From Saprospiraceae bacterium (GTDB lineage: Bacteria; Bacteroidota; Bacteroidia; Chitinophagales; Saprospiraceae), in NCBI GenBank assembly GCA_028285085.1, contig JANQQI010000134.1, forward strand, positions 1-40,842: a DNA stretch of 40,842 nt. Direction: 5' to 3'. The stretch's first letter is position 1. Each line of letters starts with the position of its first letter. The notes beneath the pieces are model-generated. The model ran no database searches. It saw nothing but the letters and a program-made list of their open reading frames with translations, and was not told the origin of the DNA. Shown here in pieces: positions 16,447 to 25,807 of the stretch. A program made the position numbers and the translations under genes.

Positions 16447-16504
16447 TATTGTGCATTTTCAAGTCTCAAAAAATACCCTCGGTAAAATATTTGCAGGGGA
16501 TTAT

Positions 16505-16512
16505 TAAATTTG
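16505..16512 (+). promoter_or_regulatory. Candidate -7 element for the LysM protein gene
   Basis: TAAATTTG matches TAnnTTTG exactly, 88 bases before the preferred ATG at 16601. A TTTG at 16490-16493 lies upstream but only 11 bases away, closer than the usual spacing, so only the -7 box is supported. Confidence 0.35.
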
Positions 16513-16600
16513 TAAAGTGATCAATGCCGTGGCGTAGATCCAATAAGTCGCGTAGGAGGATAGATTGCCGATCCATTCTTCTATTCAAAGAAATAAAACT

Positions 16601-17458
16601 ATGAGGAAAATACTATTACTCTGCTTATTTTTTTGCTTTTTTCAGTCCAGGCTACTCGCAACCGGAGATAGTTTATCGTATCTCAATATTCAGGACACTA
16701 TTTTTCTGGATATTGGCCCCTACCAAGAGAAAGTGTTTAATCATTTCATGGCGCCCAAGCAGACGCTTTATTCTTTGGCAAAATTTTATGGCCTGTCCTT
16801 AGACGAACTCACTTATTATAATCCAACGATTGCCGAAAACGTCATTTCCGTCGACCAGGCTATTCGAGTGCCTATCCCGGACCGGGCAATTATTCGATTT
16901 CAGTCCGAGGAATTCATTGCCGCCCAGCACGTACCGATTTGTTATCAGGTCAAAAAGGGCGATACCATGTATAAAATAGCCAAGCGTATTTTCGATATGC
17001 CCATAGATACGCTGATCGAGCGAAATGGATTAAAAGGCTTTAGCATCAGTCCGGGACAAATTCTCCAAATCGGTTGGATGAACATTGCAGGCATCCCTGA
17101 ATCCTTTCGTCGCTTCCGGGGGCATCCCGTCTGGAAGATGAATCAGTCCTTGCGTCGCAAATACAATCAGGATGGACAAGTCAAAGGTGAAGCTTTGGAG
17201 CGCGGAGTCGCCTTTTGGCAGAAAAATGGCCCCAAAAATACAGATTTGTACGCCCTGCACCGCAAAGCGCCTATCAATTCAGTCATTTCGGTAACCAATC
17301 CGATGATGAATCGAACGGTTTACGTAAAAGTCATCGGACGTCTTCCTGACTCTGTTTATGGTTCGAATGTCGCAGTGGTGCTTTCAGGACGTGCGGCACA
17401 AATGTTAGGGGCAAAGGATGCGCGATTTTTCGTCAAGGTTAGATATTTGAAACCCTAA
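16601..17458 (+). CDS. Secreted LysM protein with C-terminal double-psi beta-barrel-like domain
   Basis: The start at ATG 16601 is preferred over a TTG 36 bases upstream because it puts a signal peptide at the very N-terminus (MRKILLLCLFFCFFQSRLLA). Two LysM modules follow: HFMAPKQTLYSLAKFYGLSL...IRVPIP (roughly residues 50-95) and CYQVKKGDTMYKIAKRIFDM...ILQIGW (about 115-160), which bind peptidoglycan or chitin-like glycans. The last ~80 residues (AINSVISVTNPMMNRTVYVKVIGRLP...VVLSGRAAQML) look like an RlpA/expansin-type double-psi beta-barrel, which in RlpA cleaves or binds naked glycan. The RlpA Asp is not placed with confidence. Divergent from kdsB. Confidence 0.85.
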   Translation: MRKILLLCLFFCFFQSRLLATGDSLSYLNIQDTIFLDIGPYQEKVFNHFMAPKQTLYSLAKFYGLSLDELTYYNPTIAENVISVDQAIRVPIPDRAIIRFQSEEFIAAQHVPICYQVKKGDTMYKIAKRIFDMPIDTLIERNGLKGFSISPGQILQIGWMNIAGIPESFRRFRGHPVWKMNQSLRRKYNQDGQVKGEALERGVAFWQKNGPKNTDLYALHRKAPINSVISVTNPMMNRTVYVKVIGRLPDSVYGSNVAVVLSGRAAQMLGAKDARFFVKVRYLKP

Positions 17459-17953
17459 GTTCATTTTTAGATACCGTGGATGAACAATTTATGCTACCAT
17501 ACATTAAATATTACATTAATACATATTACACGCAATAATTGACAGTTGTAATTAGTTTTTAAAATAGGTTAAAAAAGTCCTCCCCTTTCTGCAACCTCTC
17601 TTTCGACCATCCCGTAAAGAAAACTGACCGTTTGCAGGTCGGATGATACCTCATCATAATTACACACCAGCCAAGTAAAAAGCACGCCTTATTTTGTAAC
17701 TCTATTTACAATAATGCGTAAATAAAGGGGAATTACCCCTTCCAAGAGACAGACTTATTTTTACTGAAACTATATAACCAAAACCGAATGACTTCTGGCA
17801 CGTGGATTCGCACGATTTTTGCTGCGTATTCTCAAGTGTACATGAAGTAGACCAGCTAGACATGACTGTTGCAGAGAACACACAGTACAAAGTACTATCA
17901 ACCAATAACTTACGATGGATATGCAATAGACTACAAACCCATAACCTATCACT
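17459..17953. other. Long non-coding gap, 495 bases
   Basis: No gene supported. AT-rich at its left end. It contains a small hairpin AAGGGG-AATTA-CCCCTT at 17725-17741 with no T-run, and a GACC/GGTC stem near 17625-17640. Short minus-strand frames here have no recognisable content. Possible uses are a long leader for the TPR gene or an unannotated small RNA; I cannot decide between them. Confidence 0.4.
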
Positions 17954-19372
17954 ATGAACCACTATTACTCTTGCAAAGACACATTCGAACTGGTCTCTCG
18001 CTTCGAACATATGGAGCGGCGGGGCGAAAAAATCAGCCTTCTGGAGGAAGACTATCTTCGCCTGCTTAGCTTCTACCGTGAGGAAGGTGCGTTTCCTAAA
18101 GCACTCAGCATTGTCAATCAGGCGCTCTCTTCTTTTAAGTTTTCACCATTACTCCACACGCAAAAAGCCATTTTATTGATCGAATCTCAGAAAGAGGAGA
18201 TGGCTTTGGAATCGTTGGATCGTGCTGAAATCTTTGGCCAACATTTCGTAGAAACCGATTTGCTGCGCGCATTGGTGTATATCAATCTTAAGGATTACGA
18301 CACCGCCTTTGATATCTTGACTGAGTTGAAGTTGAAATATCATTTGTCAAAAAGTGAAACGAGCCGCCTGTACGTTTTGGAAGCCCTGATCTATGAGCGA
18401 CAAGAAGCTTTTGAACGGATGTATTTCACCTTACGTGAAGCACTGAAAATTAATCCTTTTTGTCAAGATGCCCTGGAGAAAATCTGGTTGGCCGTGGAGC
18501 TTACGAAATGCCACGCCGAGGCGATTCCTCTCTACGAGGCCATCATCGACGAAAACCCCTACTGCTTTCAAGCTTGGTACAATATGGGCCACGCGCAGTA
18601 CTTTTTGTGTGAATACGAAAAAGCCATCGATGCTTTTGAATATACTTTTATCATCAACGATCGTTTCGAGCCAGCTTACAAGGACTACGCGGAAGTCTGC
18701 TTCCATCTCGGTGACTATGAAGGTGGCCGCCGGGTTTTGGAAGAAGCATTAGACCGATTCATTGTCGATGAAGAATTATTGCTAAAGATTGCTGAGGCAA
18801 ATTTGCATCTCGGCAATGTTAAGCGCGCCGAAGCTTATTTGCTCCGTGCCATGCAAATGAACGACAAGGAAGATGAAATCTACTTCCAACTGGCCCGCTG
18901 CAAAGTGATCAAAAAGGATTACAGTGCCGCTGTAGAATTATTGCAGCAAGCCATTGAGATGGATGATACTCGTGAAGATTATGTCATTGAGTTGGCTAAG
19001 GCTTACTGTGAATTGGGCCAGTATCAAAAAGCTTTGCCGCTTTACAAGCAAGCTACAGAGCTTGGGCCGGAGCTTAGTGAAAACTGGGTCATTTACGCGC
19101 GATTTTTGCTAACGCTTGATGCTACGGAAGAAGCGTTGGAACTCCTCGAAGAAGCGGAGCACTACAGCGTGGGTGGCGATATCCTGTATTGCAAGTCCCT
19201 GATTTTATTCCAGCAGCAAAATCATTACCAAGCCATGGAGGTCCTGGGTGAAGCGCTTGAACAGCATTTCAAGCAACACGAGGTCCTCTTCGAGTGGGCA
19301 CCTCAGCTACAACAGGATACAAAAGTGCAAGCAGCTATCCGCTATTACGCCAAAGAAACGGAATCTATTTAG
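17954..19372 (+). CDS. Tetratricopeptide-repeat protein
   Basis: A 472-residue protein built almost wholly of TPR helices, roughly 10-12 repeats. Clear ones are PYCFQAWYNMGHAQYFLCEY (near 200-220), RFEPAYKDYAEVCFHLGDYE (near 235-255), EDEIYFQLARCKVIKKDYSA, EDYVIELAKAYCELGQYQKA and SENWVIYARFLLTLDATEEA. There is no signal peptide and no membrane segment, so it is probably cytoplasmic and acts as a protein-binding scaffold. Its partner is unknown. It is monocistronic: 495 bases of non-coding DNA lie before it and a strong terminator follows it. Proteins of this type are widespread in Bacteroidota without a defined role. Confidence 0.9.
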   Translation: MNHYYSCKDTFELVSRFEHMERRGEKISLLEEDYLRLLSFYREEGAFPKALSIVNQALSSFKFSPLLHTQKAILLIESQKEEMALESLDRAEIFGQHFVETDLLRALVYINLKDYDTAFDILTELKLKYHLSKSETSRLYVLEALIYERQEAFERMYFTLREALKINPFCQDALEKIWLAVELTKCHAEAIPLYEAIIDENPYCFQAWYNMGHAQYFLCEYEKAIDAFEYTFIINDRFEPAYKDYAEVCFHLGDYEGGRRVLEEALDRFIVDEELLLKIAEANLHLGNVKRAEAYLLRAMQMNDKEDEIYFQLARCKVIKKDYSAAVELLQQAIEMDDTREDYVIELAKAYCELGQYQKALPLYKQATELGPELSENWVIYARFLLTLDATEEALELLEEAEHYSVGGDILYCKSLILFQQQNHYQAMEVLGEALEQHFKQHEVLFEWAPQLQQDTKVQAAIRYYAKETESI

Positions 19373-19413
19373 ACACACTTTAACACACATCATTTATAAT
19401 ACATCTGATTAAT

Positions 19414-19452
19414 CCCCGACAGCGTAGGTTGTTGGGGTTTATATTTTTATGG
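19414..19452 (+). terminator. Intrinsic terminator after the TPR gene
   Basis: Stem CCCCGACA (19414-19421) pairs with TGTTGGGG (19430-19437) over 8 bases with one G-T pair, loop 8 bases, followed at once by a T-rich tail (TTTATATTTTTAT). Confidence 0.75.
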
Positions 19453-19601
19453 CGGCTTATTTTTGGACTTTTCCTTCCAATTTTTCTGACAACAGAACCA
19501 GCACGGAATTATTCGCTCATATTTTAGGTAATGCTTATATTTAGCGTTACAATTATCCTCAGCGGATTGTATACTTAGCCATCGAACGAAAAACCGGTCA
19601 T

Positions 19602-22600
19602 TTGAAACCAACGTCTAAGCATTCCCTCAGTTTATTCAAACGACTACTCATTGTAGTAGCTGCGTTGATTGTCTTTCCACTTATTCTCGTTTTTGGGCTT
19701 TGGGCCGTTATTAGCTTGATTCCACGCTGGTGCTTCAAAGCGATCCAAAAGCAACTTCCAAAAGGCCCAACCGAGGCGGACACTAACAATACGGGCTTTA
19801 CACTCAACTTTGAGGAGGTCGAAAGTCAGGAAAATGGCTATATCGAAAAGCGGCGACAACAACATGAGTTGCCCGAGGACAGTTTCAATCGGGGCATTTG
19901 TATTTCGGGAGGTGGTATTCGCTCAGCTACCCTTGGTTTGGGTGCTTTGCAGAAGCTAATGCGAGAAGATTTATTTAAGCACTTCGACTATATCAGCACC
20001 GTTTCGGGCGGTGGTTATATTGCCAGTTGCCTCACCTCCCTATTAAGTTCGGAGGTACAAAATAATCCGCAAGATAATCCAAGCACACAAAACTACCTCC
20101 AAAAAGACCAGCTCTTAGCGAAAAATAGTCCCTTCCTTGATCTTAATCTGCACATCCTCGATGATGACACGAAAGATGCCGATCAAGCCCAAATTCTTAC
20201 TTCTAAAGACCAACTCCATCATTTGCGGACCCACGGGGAATACCTCACGCCGAACAAAGGACTATTTAGTCGGGATGTTCGCCGCGCCTTCGGTGCGTTT
20301 TGGACCGGTATATTTTACAATCTCGGGGCATTTATCACCGCAATGGTCGTCTTTGTTTCTTTTTGCTACTCAATTCTTTATTTGTTATCCGGGGGACGTT
20401 TTTTTGACGATGTGAGTTACCCGGCGACTAGTGTCAGCACAGACGGCTCAAATTGGCAATACATTACCGAAGTTGCCTCCAACTGGTTTAATGATGGTAT
20501 GAAAATGCACTTCGGTTATGTTTGGGATGCCCTTAGTCAACATCAGCATAGCTGCTGGATGGTGGTACTGATTGGCTTCGTGATTGCGATATCCTACTTT
20601 TTTAATATCTACCGTAGCCGCATTCGGGCAGAAACCGCAGAAAACCTGAATAACATCGATCCGGGCGAAACGATGGAGTACCACCACGATATGAAGTGGA
20701 TTAACCGCTTTATGTGGACTTCAATTATTTTTGGTTCTATCGTCCCCTTTTTCGTTGTTGTCATCATCAATACGACGCCTCTACCGTATTACGGTGCGGA
20801 TCAAATCAACTATTGGGTATGTTTTGCCTGGTCGATATCCTATGGATTGGGGATCTTGCTGGGCACTTTCAGCTATCAGCTCTTAATGGAAGCTATCAAA
20901 TACTTCATGCTTCCCTACTTTAGCTTGCTAAGAAATCATAAAGGAAAGAATAATTGGCAAGGCCTGTTGTATCGCTTAGCCAGTAGAGTCAGCATCAAGA
21001 TGTACTATCGGGATTTCCGTTCGCTGATTCGTAGTTTTCAGGGGCAGGCCGCTTACTTTTTGATCATCATGCTCCTTTTACCAATTCTTCTGGCCAGTGT
21101 TTTCTCGATCTACTTTTCGTGGAAATTTATCGTGGCGTTGCTTTCGGTTGCAGTAGTATCTTACGCCATCAACGGACAATTTGGGGCTGGTAACAGTATC
21201 ATTAATCGAGCGGTTAATGCTATTCGAAATCCATTGTTACTCGTTGCAGTGCTCTTGGCTATTCTCTTGGTTTTCAATGGCATCACTCGTCAAATCATCC
21301 ATTACAATGATGATGCCGGTGAATACCAACTTTATTCTGTCACCTATTCCAATGATAATGGTTTCGATCTCATTTTCCCAAATGAGGGCAGTTCTACTGT
21401 AAGTGCATCACCTTCCGATACTATCGGTTTGTTATTAAACCTAAATCAAGCAGACAAAATACCAGTTCAGAAAAAGCAGTGGAAAGTAGTTGCGCCTAGT
21501 CAACTTGAAGTATCTCCGATTAATGATCTTTCACCGTCACAGCTATTAATCACCGCGCCTGCGGATCTCATGATGACTGGAAAAAGCGATACGCTTCAAC
21601 TAGCCATCTATCATCCTGCATTATGCAAAAGTGGATTGATTCTGTTTGACAATTTTAAAGTAGACAAAACAACTCCTTTACTTTTATTTGGCGCTTTGTT
21701 GCTCTTAGTGATTATTGGTCCTTTAGCCAACGCGAATAAATTTTCATTGCACTATTTTTATCGAGATCGCTTATCGGAAGCTTATTTGCGTACCACGGGC
21801 CGAGCCGACCGGACGAATCCTATGCACAAACAGGGATTGCCACTGCGTGTGCTCCGTAATCACGATAATATTTTCCTGCAACAAACGAACGATCACTTTC
21901 TGGGCCCCTATCACATCATCGTAGCGGCTCTGAATTTGCAAGGCTCCAACGATCTGGTACGCAAAGCGCTGAAGTCCGAGCATTTTATCTTCTCGAAATA
22001 CTTCGTGGGGTCCAATAGCACCGGCTACGTTTCTACCGAGAAATACCGTAAGGGAAAAACGACCTTGGCGATTGCTATGACGATTTCGGCTGCAGCGGTA
22101 GCCAGTAGTATGGGTCGGATGAGCTTCGCCGCCCAAAACTTTTTCATGACGCTGTTTAATTTGCGGACCGGCTACTGGATCGAAAATCCCTGGTACTATC
22201 GCACCCAGAAGGAACAAAACTGGATGAATCAGGATTGGAAATTTTTCACCATCACCTTTTGGCTGAAGTATCTGTTTTATGAAATGTGGGGCAGCACCAA
22301 CGCCAGGAAACGACGGGTTAACGTCTCAGATGGTGGTTTCACCGGCGATAATCTGGGGTTAGTACCATTGCTGCGGCGCAAGTGCTCAACGATCGTGGTC
22401 TGTGATTTTGAGGAAGACGGGGGGTATAACTTTGAATCGTTCTACCACGCGGTCCGAATCGCTTACGTAGATTACAATATTGAAGTAAAAATTGATTTAG
22501 ATGACTTAATTCCGGTGCCCGGAGAGGGTGGCCTTGCACAAAGCAAGAAAAGCTACGCTAAAGGGGAAATCATCTATCATAATTCCAAAAAAGGAAGTTC

Positions 22601-22898
22601 TAAAACACCCAAAACAGGCACCTTGATTTACCTAAAATCAACCATTAGCCCACAGGAAGCGGAAAGCAAGGATGATCGTTCGGGTAAAATCCCCGTCGCA
22701 GTCTATACATATTCCAAGCAGCATCCGAAATTCCCGCACGAGCCAACAGTGGATCAATATTTCAATGATGCACAGTTTGAAGCTTATCGCGCTTTAGGTT
22801 ATCATATGGCGAAACAGATTTGTCCCATCCTCAAAACAGAAATTAATCCGCCTGATAATGCCAAGAGCGATGAACAGACAAATGGCAGAAAGGAATAA
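19602..22898 (+). CDS. Very large patatin-like phospholipase with multi-pass membrane insertion
   Basis: The patatin active site is split. The oxyanion motif GGGIR is at residues 103-107 and the nucleophile Ser135 in TVSGGGY. The catalytic Asp910 of DGG lies in VSDGGFTGDNLG near the C-terminus. Between them are about 600 residues with roughly eight transmembrane segments (for example AFITAMVVFVSFCYSILYLL, then clusters near residues 320, 370, 410, 500, 545 and 700) plus one extracytoplasmic loop. A further membrane segment (about 14-40) precedes the catalytic part. A conserved LHYFYRDRLSEAYLR block follows the last membrane helix. Activity would be lipid acyl hydrolysis at the inner membrane. 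Start is TTG at 19602: no ATG or GTG exists between an in-frame TAG at 19542 and the first membrane helix. The gene is monocistronic. Confidence 0.88.
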   Translation: MKPTSKHSLSLFKRLLIVVAALIVFPLILVFGLWAVISLIPRWCFKAIQKQLPKGPTEADTNNTGFTLNFEEVESQENGYIEKRRQQHELPEDSFNRGICISGGGIRSATLGLGALQKLMREDLFKHFDYISTVSGGGYIASCLTSLLSSEVQNNPQDNPSTQNYLQKDQLLAKNSPFLDLNLHILDDDTKDADQAQILTSKDQLHHLRTHGEYLTPNKGLFSRDVRRAFGAFWTGIFYNLGAFITAMVVFVSFCYSILYLLSGGRFFDDVSYPATSVSTDGSNWQYITEVASNWFNDGMKMHFGYVWDALSQHQHSCWMVVLIGFVIAISYFFNIYRSRIRAETAENLNNIDPGETMEYHHDMKWINRFMWTSIIFGSIVPFFVVVIINTTPLPYYGADQINYWVCFAWSISYGLGILLGTFSYQLLMEAIKYFMLPYFSLLRNHKGKNNWQGLLYRLASRVSIKMYYRDFRSLIRSFQGQAAYFLIIMLLLPILLASVFSIYFSWKFIVALLSVAVVSYAINGQFGAGNSIINRAVNAIRNPLLLVAVLLAILLVFNGITRQIIHYNDDAGEYQLYSVTYSNDNGFDLIFPNEGSSTVSASPSDTIGLLLNLNQADKIPVQKKQWKVVAPSQLEVSPINDLSPSQLLITAPADLMMTGKSDTLQLAIYHPALCKSGLILFDNFKVDKTTPLLLFGALLLLVIIGPLANANKFSLHYFYRDRLSEAYLRTTGRADRTNPMHKQGLPLRVLRNHDNIFLQQTNDHFLGPYHIIVAALNLQGSNDLVRKALKSEHFIFSKYFVGSNSTGYVSTEKYRKGKTTLAIAMTISAAAVASSMGRMSFAAQNFFMTLFNLRTGYWIENPWYYRTQKEQNWMNQDWKFFTITFWLKYLFYEMWGSTNARKRRVNVSDGGFTGDNLGLVPLLRRKCSTIVVCDFEEDGGYNFESFYHAVRIAYVDYNIEVKIDLDDLIPVPGEGGLAQSKKSYAKGEIIYHNSKKGSSKTPKTGTLIYLKSTISPQEAESKDDRSGKIPVAVYTYSKQHPKFPHEPTVDQYFNDAQFEAYRALGYHMAKQICPILKTEINPPDNAKSDEQTNGRKE

Positions 22899-22914
22899 TT
22901 CCATTCTGCCATTT
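22880..22914. terminator. Bidirectional hairpin overlapping the patatin stop codon
   Basis: Perfect 11-base inverted repeat (AAATGGCAGAA at 22880-22890, TTCTGCCATTT at 22904-22914), with inner pairs GGAA/TTCC extending the stem. It includes the TAA at 22896-22898 and lies 37 bases from the stop of the convergent T9SS gene. Tails are only mildly T-rich, so it may work with Rho or protect 3' ends. Confidence 0.6.
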
Positions 22915-22951
22915 CCAAGTGTTTTGATGCGTCTAAGCTAAGTGCTATGAT

Positions 22952-24760
22952 TTACATTTTGATAATCTTTTGACTGTATTGCTCTTCTCCAAGTTGAAGC
23001 TGTAGGATATACCAACCAAGTGGTAGATCACTCATATCGATTGCTACTTGCGATTGGCCATTCGCCACCTGGCTTTCGATCGTTTGCCCTAAAGCATTGA
23101 TGAGCACGATACGTAATTCGCCTTGATACAGCGATGGGAGTTGAACAAACAATTCGTCTTTAACCGGATTGGGGTAAATCCCAATTTCCGCTAAGAAATT
23201 TTCCTCCTCTGCGCTGGTCGTACAAGCAATCGAAGCATCGAATACCAGGTCAGAAGTGTACGTAGCGGTACAACCCGTCGCCGGATCAAGAACTTCAAGA
23301 GTGTACTCTCCATCCTCGGTGATACACCATACCGATTCCGTTGCCTCAGCAATAGCTACGCCATCCAGATACCACTGGAAGGTAGCATTCGCTGGATAAG
23401 ACGAACCGTCCAGCAAAACTACTAAGTTGCCATCTTGAGTGTAGACTGGATCTTCCGGTACGGCATTAATGATTAGTTCCACTTCACTGGACATGGCCAT
23501 ACAGCCAACTGCATTCGTATGTTGTACGCTGTAAACGCCAGCTTCAGTAGCTTCTAGTTCACTGCCATCTACTCCGGGAATCGGCGTGCCGTTTAACAGC
23601 CAGACATTATTGTTTTCGTAGGTGGTCGTCAGTAAGCTTACTTCACCTTCACAAAATTCACTTAGTGCAGCGTTGATCACCGGTGCATCCGGTAATGGGA
23701 GTACTTCTACGGTATCGGTTGATGAGATGACCTCCACCGGATGGAAAATTTCCAATTCCAGTATAAAATCTGTTCCAGTTAATGTTCCGTCAGAAAGTAA
23801 TGTAAAATTAGTTAATGCACACACGTCGTCCGCCCCATTGATGCCACTGTCCTGGTCAATGACCTTGATTTCGTAATTACCGGGACCTAGCAGTAAATTG
23901 GGGAAAGCCTCAATCGGCGGATTAGTATTCCAAATGGTTTCGGATTCAAATACCAAGCTACCGGAAGGATCACGAATCTCAAAATGCATATCCGGTGCAG
24001 AAGTGAAATCCGGGAAGGTTGGAAAATCATCACAATCACAGTCACTGAGTTCCACTCGCGTTAAGGTATATCCGATGGTGTCGATAGTTGCCTCGTAGCT
24101 CACCACATAGGTGCCAGGAGAATCGTAGGTCTGAGTCGCAGGATTCTCGTCTTGGCTGGTAGAACCATTGCCAAAATCCCAGAAATAGGAATAGCCCATC
24201 TGCCCGTTCGAAGGCACATTATTATCAAAGCCGACACTCAATTCGCCACAACCGACATTATTAGTCATAGTGAATCCCTCGGATATGCTGACCGCCGGAG
24301 CGATGTAAATTTCGATCGGAAAAGAGGTCTCTTGGGTTAAAAAGGCAACGGTAGCTTCTACTGTAACTTCTACTACAAATAAGCCGGCTTCCAGAGGTAA
24401 GCCGCAAAATTTCAAACAACCATCGGTTTCATCCTGAGGATCGTAGCTAGTAGCATTTGCTTCCCAGGAAAGCCCAGCCGGAAGATTACTCAAACTCAGG
24501 ATGGTAATTTCGTTGATATTAAAGCCGGCCGGGACATCGGGGTCGATGGCGTTTACCGGGTCGGTTGTTTTGGGCATCCGAAAGCTGATATCACTGTCGT
24601 AAGCTTGTCCTACGATGCCATCCGCCGCGGTTCCCAGAAAAAGAGTGTCCTCCGGTATACCCGCCGGGACATCAATCACGCAGCCGGGGCAATTCGCCCA
24701 GCTCCAACTCAACAATCCGAAAAAGGCTAAAATTGAAAGTGTAAAACGCTTTTGCTTCAT
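22952..24760 (-). CDS. T9SS-secreted PKD/Ig-like domain protein
   Basis: Start set at ATG 24760, which begins a signal peptide (MKQKRFTLSILAFFGLLSWSWA); the frame stays open upstream but without signal-like residues. The mature protein has an N-terminal module ending in CLKFCGLPLEAG (about residues 50-145), a PKD domain with SYFWDFGNGS near 191-200, and two Ig-like domains (about 380-510). The C-terminal type IX secretion sorting domain starts near residue 530 (IGIYPNPVKDEL) and ends with the usual SQKIIKM. The protein is therefore exported by T9SS and attached to or released from the cell surface. No catalytic motif seen; adhesion or glycan binding is a guess. Its neighbour upstream is a second, shorter T9SS protein sharing the N-terminal module. 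Confidence 0.9.
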   Translation of the reverse strand: MKQKRFTLSILAFFGLLSWSWANCPGCVIDVPAGIPEDTLFLGTAADGIVGQAYDSDISFRMPKTTDPVNAIDPDVPAGFNINEITILSLSNLPAGLSWEANATSYDPQDETDGCLKFCGLPLEAGLFVVEVTVEATVAFLTQETSFPIEIYIAPAVSISEGFTMTNNVGCGELSVGFDNNVPSNGQMGYSYFWDFGNGSTSQDENPATQTYDSPGTYVVSYEATIDTIGYTLTRVELSDCDCDDFPTFPDFTSAPDMHFEIRDPSGSLVFESETIWNTNPPIEAFPNLLLGPGNYEIKVIDQDSGINGADDVCALTNFTLLSDGTLTGTDFILELEIFHPVEVISSTDTVEVLPLPDAPVINAALSEFCEGEVSLLTTTYENNNVWLLNGTPIPGVDGSELEATEAGVYSVQHTNAVGCMAMSSEVELIINAVPEDPVYTQDGNLVVLLDGSSYPANATFQWYLDGVAIAEATESVWCITEDGEYTLEVLDPATGCTATYTSDLVFDASIACTTSAEEENFLAEIGIYPNPVKDELFVQLPSLYQGELRIVLINALGQTIESQVANGQSQVAIDMSDLPLGWYILQLQLGEEQYSQKIIKM

Positions 24761-24891
24761 AATTTGGATTTGAAAGTGAGCAATAAAAATGAGTCTCCCA
24801 GACCACTTCTGGTGGTTGGTTTCTCGGGCGTTCAACAAAAATGTGTGGAATATATGTGAATGGGATGAGTGTAAAGGTAGGGAAATTTTAA

Positions 24892-24930
24892 AAAAAGACA
24901 AGACATGTCAATCAAAACATGCCTTGTCTT
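24892..24930 (-). terminator. Intrinsic terminator after the short T9SS protein gene
   Basis: AAGACAAGACATGT (24895-24908) pairs with ACATGCCTTGTCTT (24917-24930) over 14 positions with one mismatch and an 8-base loop. On the minus strand the stem runs straight into a T-run, so it ends the transcript of the gene at 24992-25807. Confidence 0.85.
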
Positions 24931-24991
24931 CGCACTTCCGATATTTTGAAATCGGAAAAAATATGCTAATGTTGCACAAGGGCAACCTTAA

Positions 24992-25807
24992 TTATCGACT
25001 GATAACCATTCGACGTGATACTTGGCCTTTTTGATTCGCCAAGATGTAAGTGTACACGCCATTATCAAGATGGGTGCCGTCGAAATCGAAGTTATTCTCA
25101 CCGGGGAAAATCTGCACTTGACGCTGGTGTACTAATTGGCCGAGCATATCGTAAACCATGAAGTTCAGTGATTCCTGTACCTGAGAATTCAGATTGATCG
25201 TCGTGACCGCACCAAACGGGTTCGGACTATTCGAGATACGAATATTCTCACTAATGTAGTCATCCGTGCTTACAAAGCAAGTAGAAGAACCTTCCTCTTC
25301 AACGGTCAGGATATAATCACCGTCCGCTCCCGGAATAGTTGCTGTCGGAAACTGGATTTGCAGCGGAAATGGTGAACTTGGTGAATAAATCTCGGTATTG
25401 ATGAACAGCTCATATTCACCCGGCGTATTCGCAGATGTTGGTGTACCGAAAATTTCCAGGCAAGCCAGGGTATCCATCGGCGTAAATACGCAACTCTCCG
25501 GGTTGCAAGAATAGCTCATACCTTCAGGTAAACCTTCTACGGCGCCTTCATTGGCCACAACAATTGAATCCAAAAGGATCGTTGTCGTACCGAATTCAAT
25601 CTCTGATGGAATCTTAAAGGTGAAAGTGAAAGAGTAAGGACTATTAATACACGCACTGGTGGTAATACCTCCGTCTGGATTATCGATGCTGGTTGGTGGA
25701 GGATATACACCAATGGCAGAATCGCGATATTGTTCGTCCGGTTCACATTGTGCCTGAACCTGAAAAACACTCAATACAAATAGGGAAAAGAGTAGCAAAT
25801 GCTTCAT
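24992..25807 (-). CDS. T9SS-secreted protein, unknown function
   Basis: Signal peptide MKHLLLFSLFVLSVFQVQAQ, then a ~170-residue beta-rich module with several Cys (YSCNPESC, DTLACLEIFGTP), then a T9SS sorting domain from about residue 192 (ISNSPNPFGAVTTINL) to the basic end VSRRMVISR. It is exported across the outer membrane by T9SS. The middle module aligns by eye with the N-terminal module of the next gene downstream (LP-G-S ... P ... CL---G-P ... G-Y), so the two are likely paralogues. Each has its own transcription: a strong terminator lies between them. It is divergent from a TonB-dependent receptor 379 bases away. Confidence 0.88.
   Translation of the reverse strand: MKHLLLFSLFVLSVFQVQAQCEPDEQYRDSAIGVYPPPTSIDNPDGGITTSACINSPYSFTFTFKIPSEIEFGTTTILLDSIVVANEGAVEGLPEGMSYSCNPESCVFTPMDTLACLEIFGTPTSANTPGEYELFINTEIYSPSSPFPLQIQFPTATIPGADGDYILTVEEEGSSTCFVSTDDYISENIRISNSPNPFGAVTTINLNSQVQESLNFMVYDMLGQLVHQRQVQIFPGENNFDFDGTHLDNGVYTYILANQKGQVSRRMVISR

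Noticed and set aside
17702-18010. Minus-strand 102-residue frame in the gap before the TPR gene
   Set aside because: Cys-rich, irregular composition, overlaps the TPR start, and no recognisable domain; looks like a chance frame.
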